Shown piece after piece: positions 35,304-49,503 of a DNA stretch of 64,000 nt (positions are counted from its first letter, which is position 1; each line of letters opens with the position of its first letter). Origin of the DNA: an uncultured Verrucomicrobia subdivision 3 bacterium. GTDB taxonomy: Bacteria > Verrucomicrobiota > Verrucomicrobiia > Limisphaerales > UBA11358. Position numbers and translations under genes: made by a program. The stretch lies in contig CAIOIC010000065.1 in assembly GCA_903858275.1 (NCBI GenBank), forward strand, positions 1-64,000, written 5' to 3'. Under the pieces are notes generated by a model. The model ran no database searches, was not told where the DNA came from, and was given only the letters and a program-made list of their open reading frames with translations.

Positions 35304-36824
35304 TCACGGAGTTGACGCCGCCTCTGGCAACACTTCCGCACCGGTGATTTTGAACGTGTAAGCGTGATGACACGGAGCCCCATCCGGGGCGAGATCCGGC
35401 GTGGCGATGGTGAGCGTGTTGCCATGAAGGGATTTCTTCAGCACGCCCGGCACGCCGAGCATCGTCACCTTCGCGTCTTTGGAAACCTTAAGGTCGCGCA
35501 ACACCAGCTTCTTCCCCGGCCAACCGGTGGTGATGGCGTAAAGCGCGTCCGGTTTCTGCGTGAAGAAAACCTGCTTCACCGCCACGCCGTTCTTGGGCTG
35601 CTGGCCGATTTGATCCATCAAATTATACTTCACCATGTATTCGCCGTATTCCTGCTTGGTCGGCTGACCCTCCGTCCACTGGCAGGTGCGCGCAGCGCAG
35701 CGCGAGCCGTAAATCGCCTCGCCATTGACCTTGAGCCAGTCGCCGATTTCCAGCAACCGCTGCTCCATCAGGGGCGGAATCGTGCCGTCCGCCGCCGGCC
35801 CGATATCCAACAGCAGATTGCCGCCGCGGCTGACGAGATCCGCCAGCACCAGGATGAATTCGCGCGAGGTCTTGTAATCATCAAAGCGTTCCGCGCGGTT
35901 CAAGCCGTAGGAGTGGGCCATGCCGCGGCTTTCTTCCCACGGATGCGAACCGTCTTTCATGCCCGCCGCGTATTCCGTCGTCCAATAGCCGCCATGTTTG
36001 TGCCGGCAATCCTTGCCCCAGCGGTCGTTCACCACGACTTCAGTTTTGCAGGATGATTCATTGAACAGCCACGCCAGCAACTCCTCACTCTTCCAATCCT
36101 TGGAGTGCAAGTCCCATTCGCCGTCGGCAAAAATGATGGCGGGCTGGTAGCGCGTGACGACGTCCTTGAACTGCGGCGTCATGTGCTGGGAAACATACGC
36201 GGCCTTGTTCGTCAGCCAGAGCGGGTTGAACCATTCATAAAGCGAGTAGTAGAAGCCGAACTTCAGGCCGCGTTCGCGCGTGGCGGCGGCAAGTTCCCCC
36301 ATCAAATCACGTTTCGGGCCGGTCTCGACGGCATTCCACGGCCGCCCCCAGGCTTTGCTGGCCTCGGCGCTCGGCCAGAGCGCAAAACCCTCGTGATGCT
36401 TGGACGTAGGCACTACATATTTGATGCCGGAGCGGGCAAACAGATCGGCCCATTGCTTCGCGTCAAACAATTCGGCGGTGAAACGCGGGGCAAAATCTTT
36501 GTAGTCGAAATTCGCGCCGTAGTTTTTCGCATGAAAAGCCCGCCATGGTTCCCATTTGGGCTTACCTAGTTTGTTTATCGTGGCGTTGGTGAGCCGGTTC
36601 CAATACCACTCGGAATATTCGCCCGGCATGCCCCACGCCGGGACGGAATATAATCCCCAATGGATGAACACACCGAACTTGGCATCCTGAAACCACGCCG
36701 GCGTCGGCCGTTGATCCAGCGAGTGCCAGTTTGATTCGTAGGTTTTGTCGGCGGCAACGAGCAGTGAAGCGGCGCTGATGAGCGAGAACACGCCGACAAT
36801 GATTTTGTTGATAGTTGTTTTCAT
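35304..36824 (-). CDS. alpha-L-fucosidase, GH29 subfamily A type
   Basis: 506 residues. Signal peptide about 1-25. Motifs: FGVFIHWGLYSVPAW, TSKHHEGFALWPS, GFYYSLYEWFNP and PAIIFADGEWD with Asp234 as nucleophile. The ADGEWD form, with VVVNDRWG...HGGYWTTEY downstream, is that of subfamily A (as in animal fucosidases), whereas the other three GH29 proteins here have ILWWD/VVWFD-type motifs. Subfamily A enzymes usually tolerate varied alpha-fucosyl linkages. It is the first gene of operon B and shares its promoter region with the divergent GH2 gene at 36973. Confidence 0.95.
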   Translation of the reverse strand: MKTTINKIIVGVFSLISAASLLVAADKTYESNWHSLDQRPTPAWFQDAKFGVFIHWGLYSVPAWGMPGEYSEWYWNRLTNATINKLGKPKWEPWRAFHAKNYGANFDYKDFAPRFTAELFDAKQWADLFARSGIKYVVPTSKHHEGFALWPSAEASKAWGRPWNAVETGPKRDLMGELAAATRERGLKFGFYYSLYEWFNPLWLTNKAAYVSQHMTPQFKDVVTRYQPAIIFADGEWDLHSKDWKSEELLAWLFNESSCKTEVVVNDRWGKDCRHKHGGYWTTEYAAGMKDGSHPWEESRGMAHSYGLNRAERFDDYKTSREFILVLADLVSRGGNLLLDIGPAADGTIPPLMEQRLLEIGDWLKVNGEAIYGSRCAARTCQWTEGQPTKQEYGEYMVKYNLMDQIGQQPKNGVAVKQVFFTQKPDALYAITTGWPGKKLVLRDLKVSKDAKVTMLGVPGVLKKSLHGNTLTIATPDLAPDGAPCHHAYTFKITGAEVLPEAASTP

Positions 36825-36940
36825 GGATCAAGTGGAGGTGATGTTATTATTCGTTTTGAAAAAATTCACGCTCAATTTTCAGAAACCGGTGAAATTGGCG
36901 CGGCGGGCCAAGGACGACCCAACTTTCTCGAAAAAATCGC

Positions 36941-36961
36941 GACAAAGTTTCAAAACTTGTC
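36941..36961. promoter_or_regulatory. near-perfect inverted repeat in the divergent promoter
   Basis: GACAAAGTTT, CA, AAACTTGTC: arms match except for one extra A. It lies 11 bases before the GH2 start codon in the 148-base gap between operons B and C, where an operator or a 5' UTR hairpin would act on both. No regulator gene sits next to it. Confidence 0.4.
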
Positions 36962-36969
36962 AAAAATGA

Positions 36970-41930
<4,961 letters not shown>

Positions 41931-41937
41931 TAACACA

Positions 41938-42972
41938 ATGAACACAAAACAAATTTTCCCACTGCTGGCCGGCCTGTTTCTGGCCGGAATTTCGAATGCG
42001 GTTGAACCGACGACGCCAACCGCGTCGCTGCCCACGCTCTTCAAGTGGGCGGATGCCACGCGGCTTGAACGGCCCTTTTCGAAAGACCCCAGCGTGATCC
42101 GTTTTGGCGGGCGATACCTGATGTATTTTTCGCTGCCACCGTTCGCCACCAATCTCGCGCCGGCCAATGCACCGCGCGGCTGGTCCATCGGTATCGCGCA
42201 AAGCACAAACCTGGTAGATTGGACCAAGATCGGCGAATTGTGGCCGGCGCAGGAGTGTGACCGGAAGGGACTTTGCGCGCCGGGAGCCATCGTATTGAAA
42301 GGCAAAGTGCATCTATTTTACCAGACCTACGGAAATTTTCCCAAGGACGCGATCTGCCACGCCGTTTCGGACGATGGCATCAACTTTCAACGCGATGAAT
42401 CCAATCCGGTTTTCCATCCCACTGGCGATTGGAACAACGGACGCGCGATTGACGCGGAAGTTTTTCCCGATGGCGACCGGCTGCTGCTGTATTTCGCCAC
42501 GCGCGATTCGACGGGAAAGACTCAGGAATTGGGCGTAGCTTCCGCGCCGTTAAAATCTGATTTCAGCCGCACCAACTGGATCCAGCTTGGCGACCAGCCG
42601 ATTTTGAAGCCCGAACTGCAATGGGAAACCAAATGTATTGAAGCGCCCACGCTCGTGCGGCGGGGAAAAACCCTCGTGATGTTTTATGCCGGTGGCTTCA
42701 ACAACGACCCGCAGCAGATCGGCGTTGCCACCAGCACCGACGGGGTGAACTGGACGCGCTCATCCGATGTGCCGCTGCTGCCAAATGGCGCACCGGGCGA
42801 ATGGAATTCCAGTGAAAGCGGACATCCGGGATTTTTTGCCGACGAGAACGGCCGGAGCTATCTGTTTTTCCAGGCCAACAACGACCACGGGAAAACCTGG
42901 CTGCTTTCCGGCGTGGAACTGGAATGGAGCGGCAGCACCCCGAAACTCAAACACCAATCAAACCAAAAATGA
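41938..42972 (+). CDS. beta-propeller glycosidase-like protein (GH43/GH117-like)
   Basis: 344 residues from ATG at 41938 (an upstream ATG at 41914 overlaps the FAD gene and adds only 8 residues). Signal peptide 1-21. Five-bladed propeller signatures: KDPSVIRFGGRYLMYFS, WSIGIAQSTNLVDWTKIGE, APGAIVLKGKVHLFYQTYG, AIDAEVFPDGDRLLLYFATRD, EAPTLVRRGKTLVMFYAGG. These match the GH43/GH32/GH117/GH62 superfamily. The D in KDPS and the E in EAPT are plausible catalytic residues by position. Family cannot be settled by eye; arabinofuranosidase- or anhydro-galactosidase-type exo-enzymes are candidates. The stop overlaps the next start by four bases (ATGA). Confidence 0.78.
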   Translation: MNTKQIFPLLAGLFLAGISNAVEPTTPTASLPTLFKWADATRLERPFSKDPSVIRFGGRYLMYFSLPPFATNLAPANAPRGWSIGIAQSTNLVDWTKIGELWPAQECDRKGLCAPGAIVLKGKVHLFYQTYGNFPKDAICHAVSDDGINFQRDESNPVFHPTGDWNNGRAIDAEVFPDGDRLLLYFATRDSTGKTQELGVASAPLKSDFSRTNWIQLGDQPILKPELQWETKCIEAPTLVRRGKTLVMFYAGGFNNDPQQIGVATSTDGVNWTRSSDVPLLPNGAPGEWNSSESGHPGFFADENGRSYLFFQANNDHGKTWLLSGVELEWSGSTPKLKHQSNQK

Positions 42973-45020
42973 TTTCGACCAAATACTTTTGCCGACGGGG
43001 ATGCGTCTGCGCTTCGCTGCTGATCGCCAGCTGCGGTTTCGCGACGGAACATTTTTTCACGCCGCCGGAATCGCCATTCATCACCGACACCAAGGAAACC
43101 ATCGGCACGCTCAATATTTCCGCCGGACCGGTGGAAAGCGCGCAGTCGCAGATTGATTCGGCGCGCCAAGCCAGAGCCGACGCGGTTTTGGTCATCCATA
43201 TCACCGGCAAGCTGCTGGTCGCCAACACGCCGCTGAGGCTTGGCTCGCACATGTGCCTGCTGCTCGATGAAGGCGGAAGCATCGCCGCCAAACCCGATGC
43301 CGCCGCCCAAAGCCTCGTGCAGATTAACGAGGCGGAGTTTGTCTCGATTTCCTCCGCCGGACCAGATCGCGGAGTGCTGGATGGACAGGGGCGGGCGCTG
43401 GCCGGCATCGCCGTGAGCGGGAGCGGCAAGGTGAATATTGACAATCTTTCGATTCGCGGCTGCGGAGTTTCCGCCATCACTTACACCGGTCGGGATGCGC
43501 AAGCGGTGAATGATGCCGGAAGCATCACGCGCTGCCTGGTTCAGGATTGTGGCGATGGTTTGCTGGTGACGAAAACGGCTGGCTTCATGTGCCTGGACAA
43601 TGTTTTCCACAACAATCGCCGCACGGCCATCAGCATCAACTCCCCCCGGAGCATCGTTGCCGGCAATGATTCAATCCGGAACAAAAACGGCGTGGTCAGC
43701 GCCAGCAATCATGGCGTGATTGCACGCAACTTTTTTGAAGACAATGACATGAGCCTGAATCTGGAAACCGGCAGCACAGCAAATCTCGTCACCGGCAATC
43801 GCAGCCTGGGCAAAGGTGGCGCAGTATCGGTCAGCGGGCGGAACAACCGGATTTATGCAAACGCATTTACCGTTTCGACAGCGACTATGCGAGGCGGTGA
43901 AAATAATTTGTTCGTGAATAATGCCGGATTGAAATCAGCCGCAACCACAGGCGGGCCCATCATTTTCAACCCGCCCACCTCGACCAATCCCCACTCCAAC
44001 AACGTCATTGTTCCCGGAATGGGCCGCTTCGATCTGGCGATTCCAGGTGCGACCAACAAATACCAGCCGGCCGATCTGGCGGCGGCGCGGGACGGCTTGC
44101 GCCGCGCCCGGGCGGAACATCCAAACGATATCATCGTGCTCTGGCTGCGCGGATATTACCTCTCGCACGAACCGGCAGGCTTGGAGCTGCCCGCCAACAC
44201 TTGCGTCATTCTGGACGGGTCAATTCGCGCAGATCTCGGCACCGCGCCCGATCCCGCTTTTGACAAGAAAGCCCCGCTCACACAGGTGGTGCGACTGGCG
44301 CCCGATGGCTATTGCTCTTTTTCCGGCGGGACACTGGATGGCGGGCGACAGGCGTTTCATGGCATTGTTGCCACGAGCGCCAGCTGCGCGCTCGTTGATG
44401 GCGTGGATATCCGGGGCGCGGTTCGCGACGGCATCCACACAAAAGGCCGCGGGGCAAAATCGCCGCTATTCATCAATGGCTGCAGCGTTTCCGCGAACGG
44501 CGGGCGCGGGATCTGGCTGCATGTCGCCGGCGATGTTCACGCGCTGAACAATGTCTGTTCGGGCAACAATCAGGATGGGATCGATGTCGACGCCTTTGCA
44601 ACGGACTGCACGGTGCTCTTCAACACCTCCGCCGGAAATCGCCGGCATGGGGTCTTTGTCGAGGAGGCGGTCATAAACAACATTGTGTTCGCCAATGAGT
44701 TATTGGGAAACAACCGGTCCGGAGTTCATGTCTGGAATGAAGAGGTTCCAGGCAATACCGGCCAAAACGTCATCGCCGCAAACCTGTGCCGGGGAAACGT
44801 AAAAGGCGTCAGCGTGGGCGGCCGGGCGGCAAACCGGACCGCCGGCGGGAACCTGCTTTTTAACAATGTCGGCCTGGGCAACCGCGATTTCGGATTAGCC
44901 ACGGGAAACTCCCACGCCAACGGAAATTACTTTTCGCAATCTGTCCTCCGCGGCAATGGACAAGAAATTGGCGCCTATAAAAACACGCCTTTTATCTTTT
45001 CCACACCAGCCAAACAATGA
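42969..45020 (+). CDS. right-handed beta-helix lipoprotein
   Basis: 683 residues from ATG at 42969, coupled by ATGA overlap to the propeller gene. The reading frame is open further upstream, but that stretch overlaps the propeller gene. The N-terminus has the lipobox IASC (LLIASCGFATEHF), so it is probably a lipoprotein. Two helix lobes can be seen, about 60-350 (LLDEGGSIAAKPDAAAQSL, CGVSAITYTGRDAQAVNDAG) and about 400-680 (VILDGSIRADLG, NNQDGIDVDAFATDCTVLFN). Two lobes and a lipid anchor suggest a surface enzyme or binding scaffold. No catalytic motif is recognised. Confidence 0.75.
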   Translation: MISTKYFCRRGCVCASLLIASCGFATEHFFTPPESPFITDTKETIGTLNISAGPVESAQSQIDSARQARADAVLVIHITGKLLVANTPLRLGSHMCLLLDEGGSIAAKPDAAAQSLVQINEAEFVSISSAGPDRGVLDGQGRALAGIAVSGSGKVNIDNLSIRGCGVSAITYTGRDAQAVNDAGSITRCLVQDCGDGLLVTKTAGFMCLDNVFHNNRRTAISINSPRSIVAGNDSIRNKNGVVSASNHGVIARNFFEDNDMSLNLETGSTANLVTGNRSLGKGGAVSVSGRNNRIYANAFTVSTATMRGGENNLFVNNAGLKSAATTGGPIIFNPPTSTNPHSNNVIVPGMGRFDLAIPGATNKYQPADLAAARDGLRRARAEHPNDIIVLWLRGYYLSHEPAGLELPANTCVILDGSIRADLGTAPDPAFDKKAPLTQVVRLAPDGYCSFSGGTLDGGRQAFHGIVATSASCALVDGVDIRGAVRDGIHTKGRGAKSPLFINGCSVSANGGRGIWLHVAGDVHALNNVCSGNNQDGIDVDAFATDCTVLFNTSAGNRRHGVFVEEAVINNIVFANELLGNNRSGVHVWNEEVPGNTGQNVIAANLCRGNVKGVSVGGRAANRTAGGNLLFNNVGLGNRDFGLATGNSHANGNYFSQSVLRGNGQEIGAYKNTPFIFSTPAKQ

Positions 45021-45058
45021 AGATTGCCTGCCCGAGTCGGTTAATTTTTATAAACGCT

Positions 45059-45934
45059 ATGAACATCCGCAGCCGATTGATATTAACAACCGCGGCCTCC
45101 CTTCTGCTTTCAATTGCACCGGCCAGGCCGGAAGAATTGCCACGGCCGGAGATATGGGGAATCGCGAAGGCGACTTTTTTGGTGAGCGATTTCAACATGG
45201 CCCGCGACTATTACGGACGATTCCTGGGATTTACCGAGGCATTCTCCTATGACAGCGAGCGGGGCAAAATTCTCTCCTTCAAGATCAATGACCGGCAATT
45301 CATGGAATTCATCGAGGATCCGCAGGCCAAGGCAAAAGAGCGGCTCGTCTCCTTTTCGTTCGAGACGGAAAGCGTGGAGCAGATGCGGCAGTATCTGAAA
45401 CAGCACGGCCAGAAAGTTCCGGACCAGACCGCCATTGATGGCGCCGGCAACGAGGTGTTTCGGATTGATGACCCGGCCGGAAATCCGATCGAGTTCATTC
45501 ACTTTGGCACCAACGGGCTGCATAATAAGTCACAAGGAAAGTTTCTGTCGGAGCAACGGATTTCAAAGCGCATCCATCATGTCGGTTTGTATTCAGACAA
45601 AATCGTCGATGACGACCCTTTTTATGCCGGCATCTTGAAGTTCGTCGAGCTCGTGCGCTTTCCCGATGACCGAAAAGCTCCGCCCACGCTCCTTTATTTG
45701 GGCATGGGGACTTGTGTCGAGAACATAGAATTCTCGTCGCCGGGAACCAAAAATTTTGCCCATGCCTGCTTTCTCGCCGAGGACATGCAGCAGACGGTTT
45801 ATACCCTGAAGGAACGGAAGGTGAACGAGACGTTCGCCAAGCCCATGATCGGCCGGGGCAAGCGGTGGCTGCTGAACATCAAGAATCCAGATAACACCCG
45901 AATTGAATTTACGGAAGCCCACACCGTGCGTTAA
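45059..45934 (+). CDS. exported VOC (glyoxalase-fold) superfamily protein
   Basis: 291 residues from ATG at 45059, which opens a signal peptide (MNIRSRLILTTAASLLLSIAPA). An alternative ATG at 45017 overlaps the preceding stop by four bases (ATGA) and adds 14 residues; it may serve for coupling. Two VOC modules: ATFLVSDFNMARDYYGRFLGF (about 35-150) and RIHHVGLYSDKIVDDDPFYAGIL (about 175-290). Both carry the His/Glu-like pattern that binds a divalent metal in glyoxalases, epimerases and dioxygenases. An exported two-module VOC protein inside a glycosidase operon is uncommon; substrate unknown, perhaps a keto- or unsaturated uronide product. Confidence 0.8.
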   Translation: MNIRSRLILTTAASLLLSIAPARPEELPRPEIWGIAKATFLVSDFNMARDYYGRFLGFTEAFSYDSERGKILSFKINDRQFMEFIEDPQAKAKERLVSFSFETESVEQMRQYLKQHGQKVPDQTAIDGAGNEVFRIDDPAGNPIEFIHFGTNGLHNKSQGKFLSEQRISKRIHHVGLYSDKIVDDDPFYAGILKFVELVRFPDDRKAPPTLLYLGMGTCVENIEFSSPGTKNFAHACFLAEDMQQTVYTLKERKVNETFAKPMIGRGKRWLLNIKNPDNTRIEFTEAHTVR

Positions 45935-45963
45935 TACTCAAACCCACAACCCTGACAACCATC

Positions 45964-46980
45964 ATGCAAAACAAAAAAATCACGCGCCGGGACCTGATCA
46001 AGGGAACCATTGGAGCCGGCATGCTTCTGGCCGGGAGTCAGATGGCACAGGCCATTGCATTGATTGAAAAATCCACCGGCAAAACCAGCTACAACGCCAA
46101 GGGATTGCCCACAACGATTTTGGGCAAGACGGGCGTCCGGATTCCCCGGATTGCCGTCGGGCTGGGCAGCCGCTTCTGCAACCTGGAAAAAGACGAGGAC
46201 GCTTTCAAAGTATTGAATCATGCCCTGGACAACGGTTTGTATTATTGGGATACGGCCTGCGACTATGAGAACAAGAAACTGGGCTTCACCAGCGAGGGCC
46301 GGATTGGCGAGGTGCTCAAAACGCGCCGGAAAGAAGTGTTCATTTGCACCAAAGTGGACAGCCGCGACCCCGACGAAGCCAAACGCCAGATTGAAAGAAG
46401 CCTGAAACGACTGCAAACCGACCACCTCGATATCCTGAAAATCCACGATGTAAAGTCAGTCGAGGATGTGGCGAAGGTAAGTGAAAAAGGCAACTTAATA
46501 GACATCGTGCACCAGATGAAGGAGCAAGGAGTGGCGCGCTTTATTGGTTTCAGCGGTCATGCCAACGCGGAAGCTTTGAAATCCATGGCCGACCGGGGCG
46601 ACTTTGACACGATGCTCATGGCCTTGAACCACTATAACCAGTCCAAGAATCCGCAACCACGGCAGGCACTGGTTCTGCCGGCGGCAAAGGCCAAAGGCTT
46701 GGGCGTGATGGTGATGAAAACGGTGCGACCGCGTGAGAACATTAAAAATCTCGATCCGAATGAACTGGTCCGATACGCGCTGTCTTTAAGCGGTCCCGAC
46801 GGGATTCTCTTGGGCATGGAAAGCGTGGCCGTGATCGATTCCAACTTGAAGACTTTAAGAACCTTTAAGCCGCTAGAAGAACAACGCATGAAGGAGCTGG
46901 CACTGGATCTATCCCCGTTTTACCGGCACGAAAATCTTCCGTGGATGAAATTCGGCTATCGTGACGGGAAGTGGTCTTAA
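45964..46980 (+). CDS. exported aldo/keto reductase (Tat)
   Basis: 338 residues. N-terminus KKITRRDLIKGTIGAGMLL is a twin-arginine signal. The AKR core follows: KTGVRIPRIAVGLGSRF, YYWDTACDYENKK (Asp and Tyr of the catalytic tetrad), EVFICTKVD (Lys), LDILKIHDV (His), IGFSGHANAEAL. NAD(P)H-dependent reduction or reverse oxidation of a sugar carbonyl is the expected reaction class, but an exported enzyme needs a bound or periplasmic redox partner, so the physiological direction is unclear. It is the last gene of operon C and converges with the lyase gene at 47014 across only 33 bases. Confidence 0.88.
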   Translation: MQNKKITRRDLIKGTIGAGMLLAGSQMAQAIALIEKSTGKTSYNAKGLPTTILGKTGVRIPRIAVGLGSRFCNLEKDEDAFKVLNHALDNGLYYWDTACDYENKKLGFTSEGRIGEVLKTRRKEVFICTKVDSRDPDEAKRQIERSLKRLQTDHLDILKIHDVKSVEDVAKVSEKGNLIDIVHQMKEQGVARFIGFSGHANAEALKSMADRGDFDTMLMALNHYNQSKNPQPRQALVLPAAKAKGLGVMVMKTVRPRENIKNLDPNELVRYALSLSGPDGILLGMESVAVIDSNLKTLRTFKPLEEQRMKELALDLSPFYRHENLPWMKFGYRDGKWS

Positions 46981-47013
46981 ATCCACGCGACCCGTTCTGT
47001 CATCAGCAAAGGC

Positions 47014-49368
47014 TCAAGGGCTGACCCGGGTATTGCCGGGGCTCAAGCGATAGGAGCCGGCTTCACCTTGGAAATAAGCCACCCCCTCTTCGGAGGAAAC
47101 CGTGACAGTGCCACTGGGCTTGCCATTGCGCTCGATGCTCCAACTGCCGGCTTTGAGGTCGGCAACCAAAATACCGGGCTTGCCGCCACCGGCAAAGCTG
47201 AAGGAGATCGGCGACGACGAGCGGTCGCGCGCCTTGGCAAACAACACCACCCGATCCGCCAGACGCAGTCCCGCATGCGTGCCGGATTCGATCCGTTCAA
47301 CCGCCAGGGCGGGCACATCCGGGGTGTGGTCGCCCACTTGCAGCACGTTTAGAAAGCAATCCGTTTCCCGCGCGGTTTTCGGGGACACCTCAATCCGCCA
47401 GCCGCCGCCCTCATTGTTGCCTTCGGGCCGGAGGAGAGCCAAATAGTTTGTTCCATCAACCCATCCCTCTTTTCCGGGGCCGCCAATACTCGTGATTGTG
47501 GTATCGGAGGCTTCCGGCAGAAGGGTGTCAACCGTGAGTTTGCCGGTGTAGCCGGGGCGGGTGTCCTTAAAGACGGCATGATTGCCTTTGATTTCCGGCG
47601 GTTCAAGTCCATGCAACAGCCACGTCTTGCGGAAGCCCGGGTTGGAGGAAACCACGCGGTCAAAAACAATCAGTGCGGCCGGATGATCGGCCTGCTTCAG
47701 ATTCAGAAAGACAAAGCTGCGTTCGTAGGCCTTGATTTTTTCCGAATAAGCCTTGGTCAGGTCACCTTTGAGATAGGTATAGTCCGGCTGGTTCGCATCA
47801 GGGCCAAAACCATGTCCCAGCACCCGGCTGATGCGATGCCCGTTGGCCGGGTTCATGAGGTCGGAGTGTTCTTTAGGCTCGAGCCGGAATTGCTGCCCCC
47901 CATCATTGGCCCGGCTGCCAAATTTTTCGGCCGGGTCAAAAATCGTCACCACATTGTGGGCAATGGAACGTTTGTTGTAATTGAAGTCGTAATCACTCCC
48001 GTAACCGGTGCCACCATCGTTCCCCTGCGTTTTCGCCGTGATGATTTTCGCCTGGTAATATCCCGAGTCGTTGGCCAGCGTGCCCCGATAATATATCTGG
48101 AAGGCTCCGGCATCGAGGTGCTGATGGTTGCCAAAATTCCATTCGTTGATCTTCATTTCCGCAACCACGGCGGGGGATTTGAGCCCCAGCTCCCAATCGG
48201 TCCGGGCAATCATCCGGCCCATGGGAGGCGGAAAATAATGGGACAGCGGCAGTTCATCAAATGGACGCGGAGCCAGTTCTGGATGGTTGAAGACCAGAAT
48301 CTCGACCGGATTCAACGCCTGATTTTTTGATGAATGCGTGGGGGCCAGTCCGGACAATTCGCGCATCGCCTCGTTCTTGTAATAGGGATCATTGAAATAA
48401 TTGGCGGCCAGGAAAAACGTCCGGGCTGGCTCCACATAATAAGTCCCCAGCCGGTTATTGTTGATGTGGGTGTCGCCATCGCGCAGCACCTGTCCGTCCG
48501 CGCGGCGGGCATACAAGGTCCAATACATGAAATAATGCTGGTCGGGACCAAAGACTTGAGGGAGGCCCATGCGGTCGAATATCCAGGTCGCCAGCATTTC
48601 CCACTGGCCACGATAGTTGACGTAGTGGCTCCCCTGCGAATGCATGTGGGCGAGATAAAGAAATTTTTTGGTTTCCACCATCCGCGAGAAGAAGCGTCCG
48701 GCCACCATCTTATAAATCTCCGGATGCTCATCAAACATGGCGATTCCGGCTGACATCAGATCCCGCAGAATCTGCCCTTCCGGCCCGTGGCCGACGACGT
48801 TGCCCTGCTTGACCGGCGGCCAGCCGACTTCCATCAGACCGGCAAAGTGGATGACGGCCTGATAAAAGATTTCCCGATCTTCGGCCGTCAGCAACGGATA
48901 ACACCAATCATAAACCGCCCCAATCGTGAAAACGGTTTGTCCGGCATTATCGTAGTCGGTGGTGGGGAAGACGGCGGTTTTGATGTAGTTGCGCATCGCG
49001 GCAATGGACTTGCGCCCATTGACCCGGTTTCCGCGCAAGGCAAAATCAAAAGCATGGCTCTCGATGATGGCGAGAACAGAGGAATCGGCATTGATTCCCT
49101 TCCCGTCCGCCGGCTTGGGCAGCAGACCGTCGGTTCCCTTGCTCAGATTTTGAAGCTGGGCCTGCCACGCCTGGGAATTCTGTTCCTTCGCAGTGTTCGC
49201 AAGCAGGCGCGGCAATTCCTTGGTCGTAAAGTAAACGCGCGGATGTCCGGCGGGCAGATAAAATGGCGGAGCGGGATAATCTGAAACTTTTGGTTCGGCA
49301 GCCAATCCAGTTGAGCAGATATCGGCAACCAACCACAAAACGCAAACGAGCAAAAACGTTGTTTTCAT
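47014..49368 (-). CDS. secreted heparinase II/III-like polysaccharide lyase candidate
   Basis: 784 residues from ATG at 49368, where a signal peptide begins (MKTTFLLVCVLWLVADICSTG). The open frame continues to 49485 but with no coding character. The N-terminal half is alpha-helical, (alpha/alpha) barrel-like (HPRVYFTTKELPRLLANTA, IGAVYDWCYPLLTAEDREIFYQA). The central beta part contains NEWNFGNHQHLDAGAFQIYY and RSIAHNVVTIFDP, the His-rich core of Hepar_II_III (PF07940). Lyases of this fold cleave uronic acid linkages by beta-elimination. Family number cannot be given. The neighbour at 49504 has the same architecture, so they may act sequentially on one polymer. Confidence 0.82.
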   Translation of the reverse strand: MKTTFLLVCVLWLVADICSTGLAAEPKVSDYPAPPFYLPAGHPRVYFTTKELPRLLANTAKEQNSQAWQAQLQNLSKGTDGLLPKPADGKGINADSSVLAIIESHAFDFALRGNRVNGRKSIAAMRNYIKTAVFPTTDYDNAGQTVFTIGAVYDWCYPLLTAEDREIFYQAVIHFAGLMEVGWPPVKQGNVVGHGPEGQILRDLMSAGIAMFDEHPEIYKMVAGRFFSRMVETKKFLYLAHMHSQGSHYVNYRGQWEMLATWIFDRMGLPQVFGPDQHYFMYWTLYARRADGQVLRDGDTHINNNRLGTYYVEPARTFFLAANYFNDPYYKNEAMRELSGLAPTHSSKNQALNPVEILVFNHPELAPRPFDELPLSHYFPPPMGRMIARTDWELGLKSPAVVAEMKINEWNFGNHQHLDAGAFQIYYRGTLANDSGYYQAKIITAKTQGNDGGTGYGSDYDFNYNKRSIAHNVVTIFDPAEKFGSRANDGGQQFRLEPKEHSDLMNPANGHRISRVLGHGFGPDANQPDYTYLKGDLTKAYSEKIKAYERSFVFLNLKQADHPAALIVFDRVVSSNPGFRKTWLLHGLEPPEIKGNHAVFKDTRPGYTGKLTVDTLLPEASDTTITSIGGPGKEGWVDGTNYLALLRPEGNNEGGGWRIEVSPKTARETDCFLNVLQVGDHTPDVPALAVERIESGTHAGLRLADRVVLFAKARDRSSSPISFSFAGGGKPGILVADLKAGSWSIERNGKPSGTVTVSSEEGVAYFQGEAGSYRLSPGNTRVSP

Positions 49369-49503
49369 TGCGAGCGATAAAATAACTATGCGATCAACAT
49401 AAATGAATAAACCGCAGTTGAGAAGAAGAGTTGGAAATTCGCTGCCGGCACAGGGTGAAGCGGCTGGAATCACCCCACGTTCCACGACTCCCGACAGCCT
49501 TTC

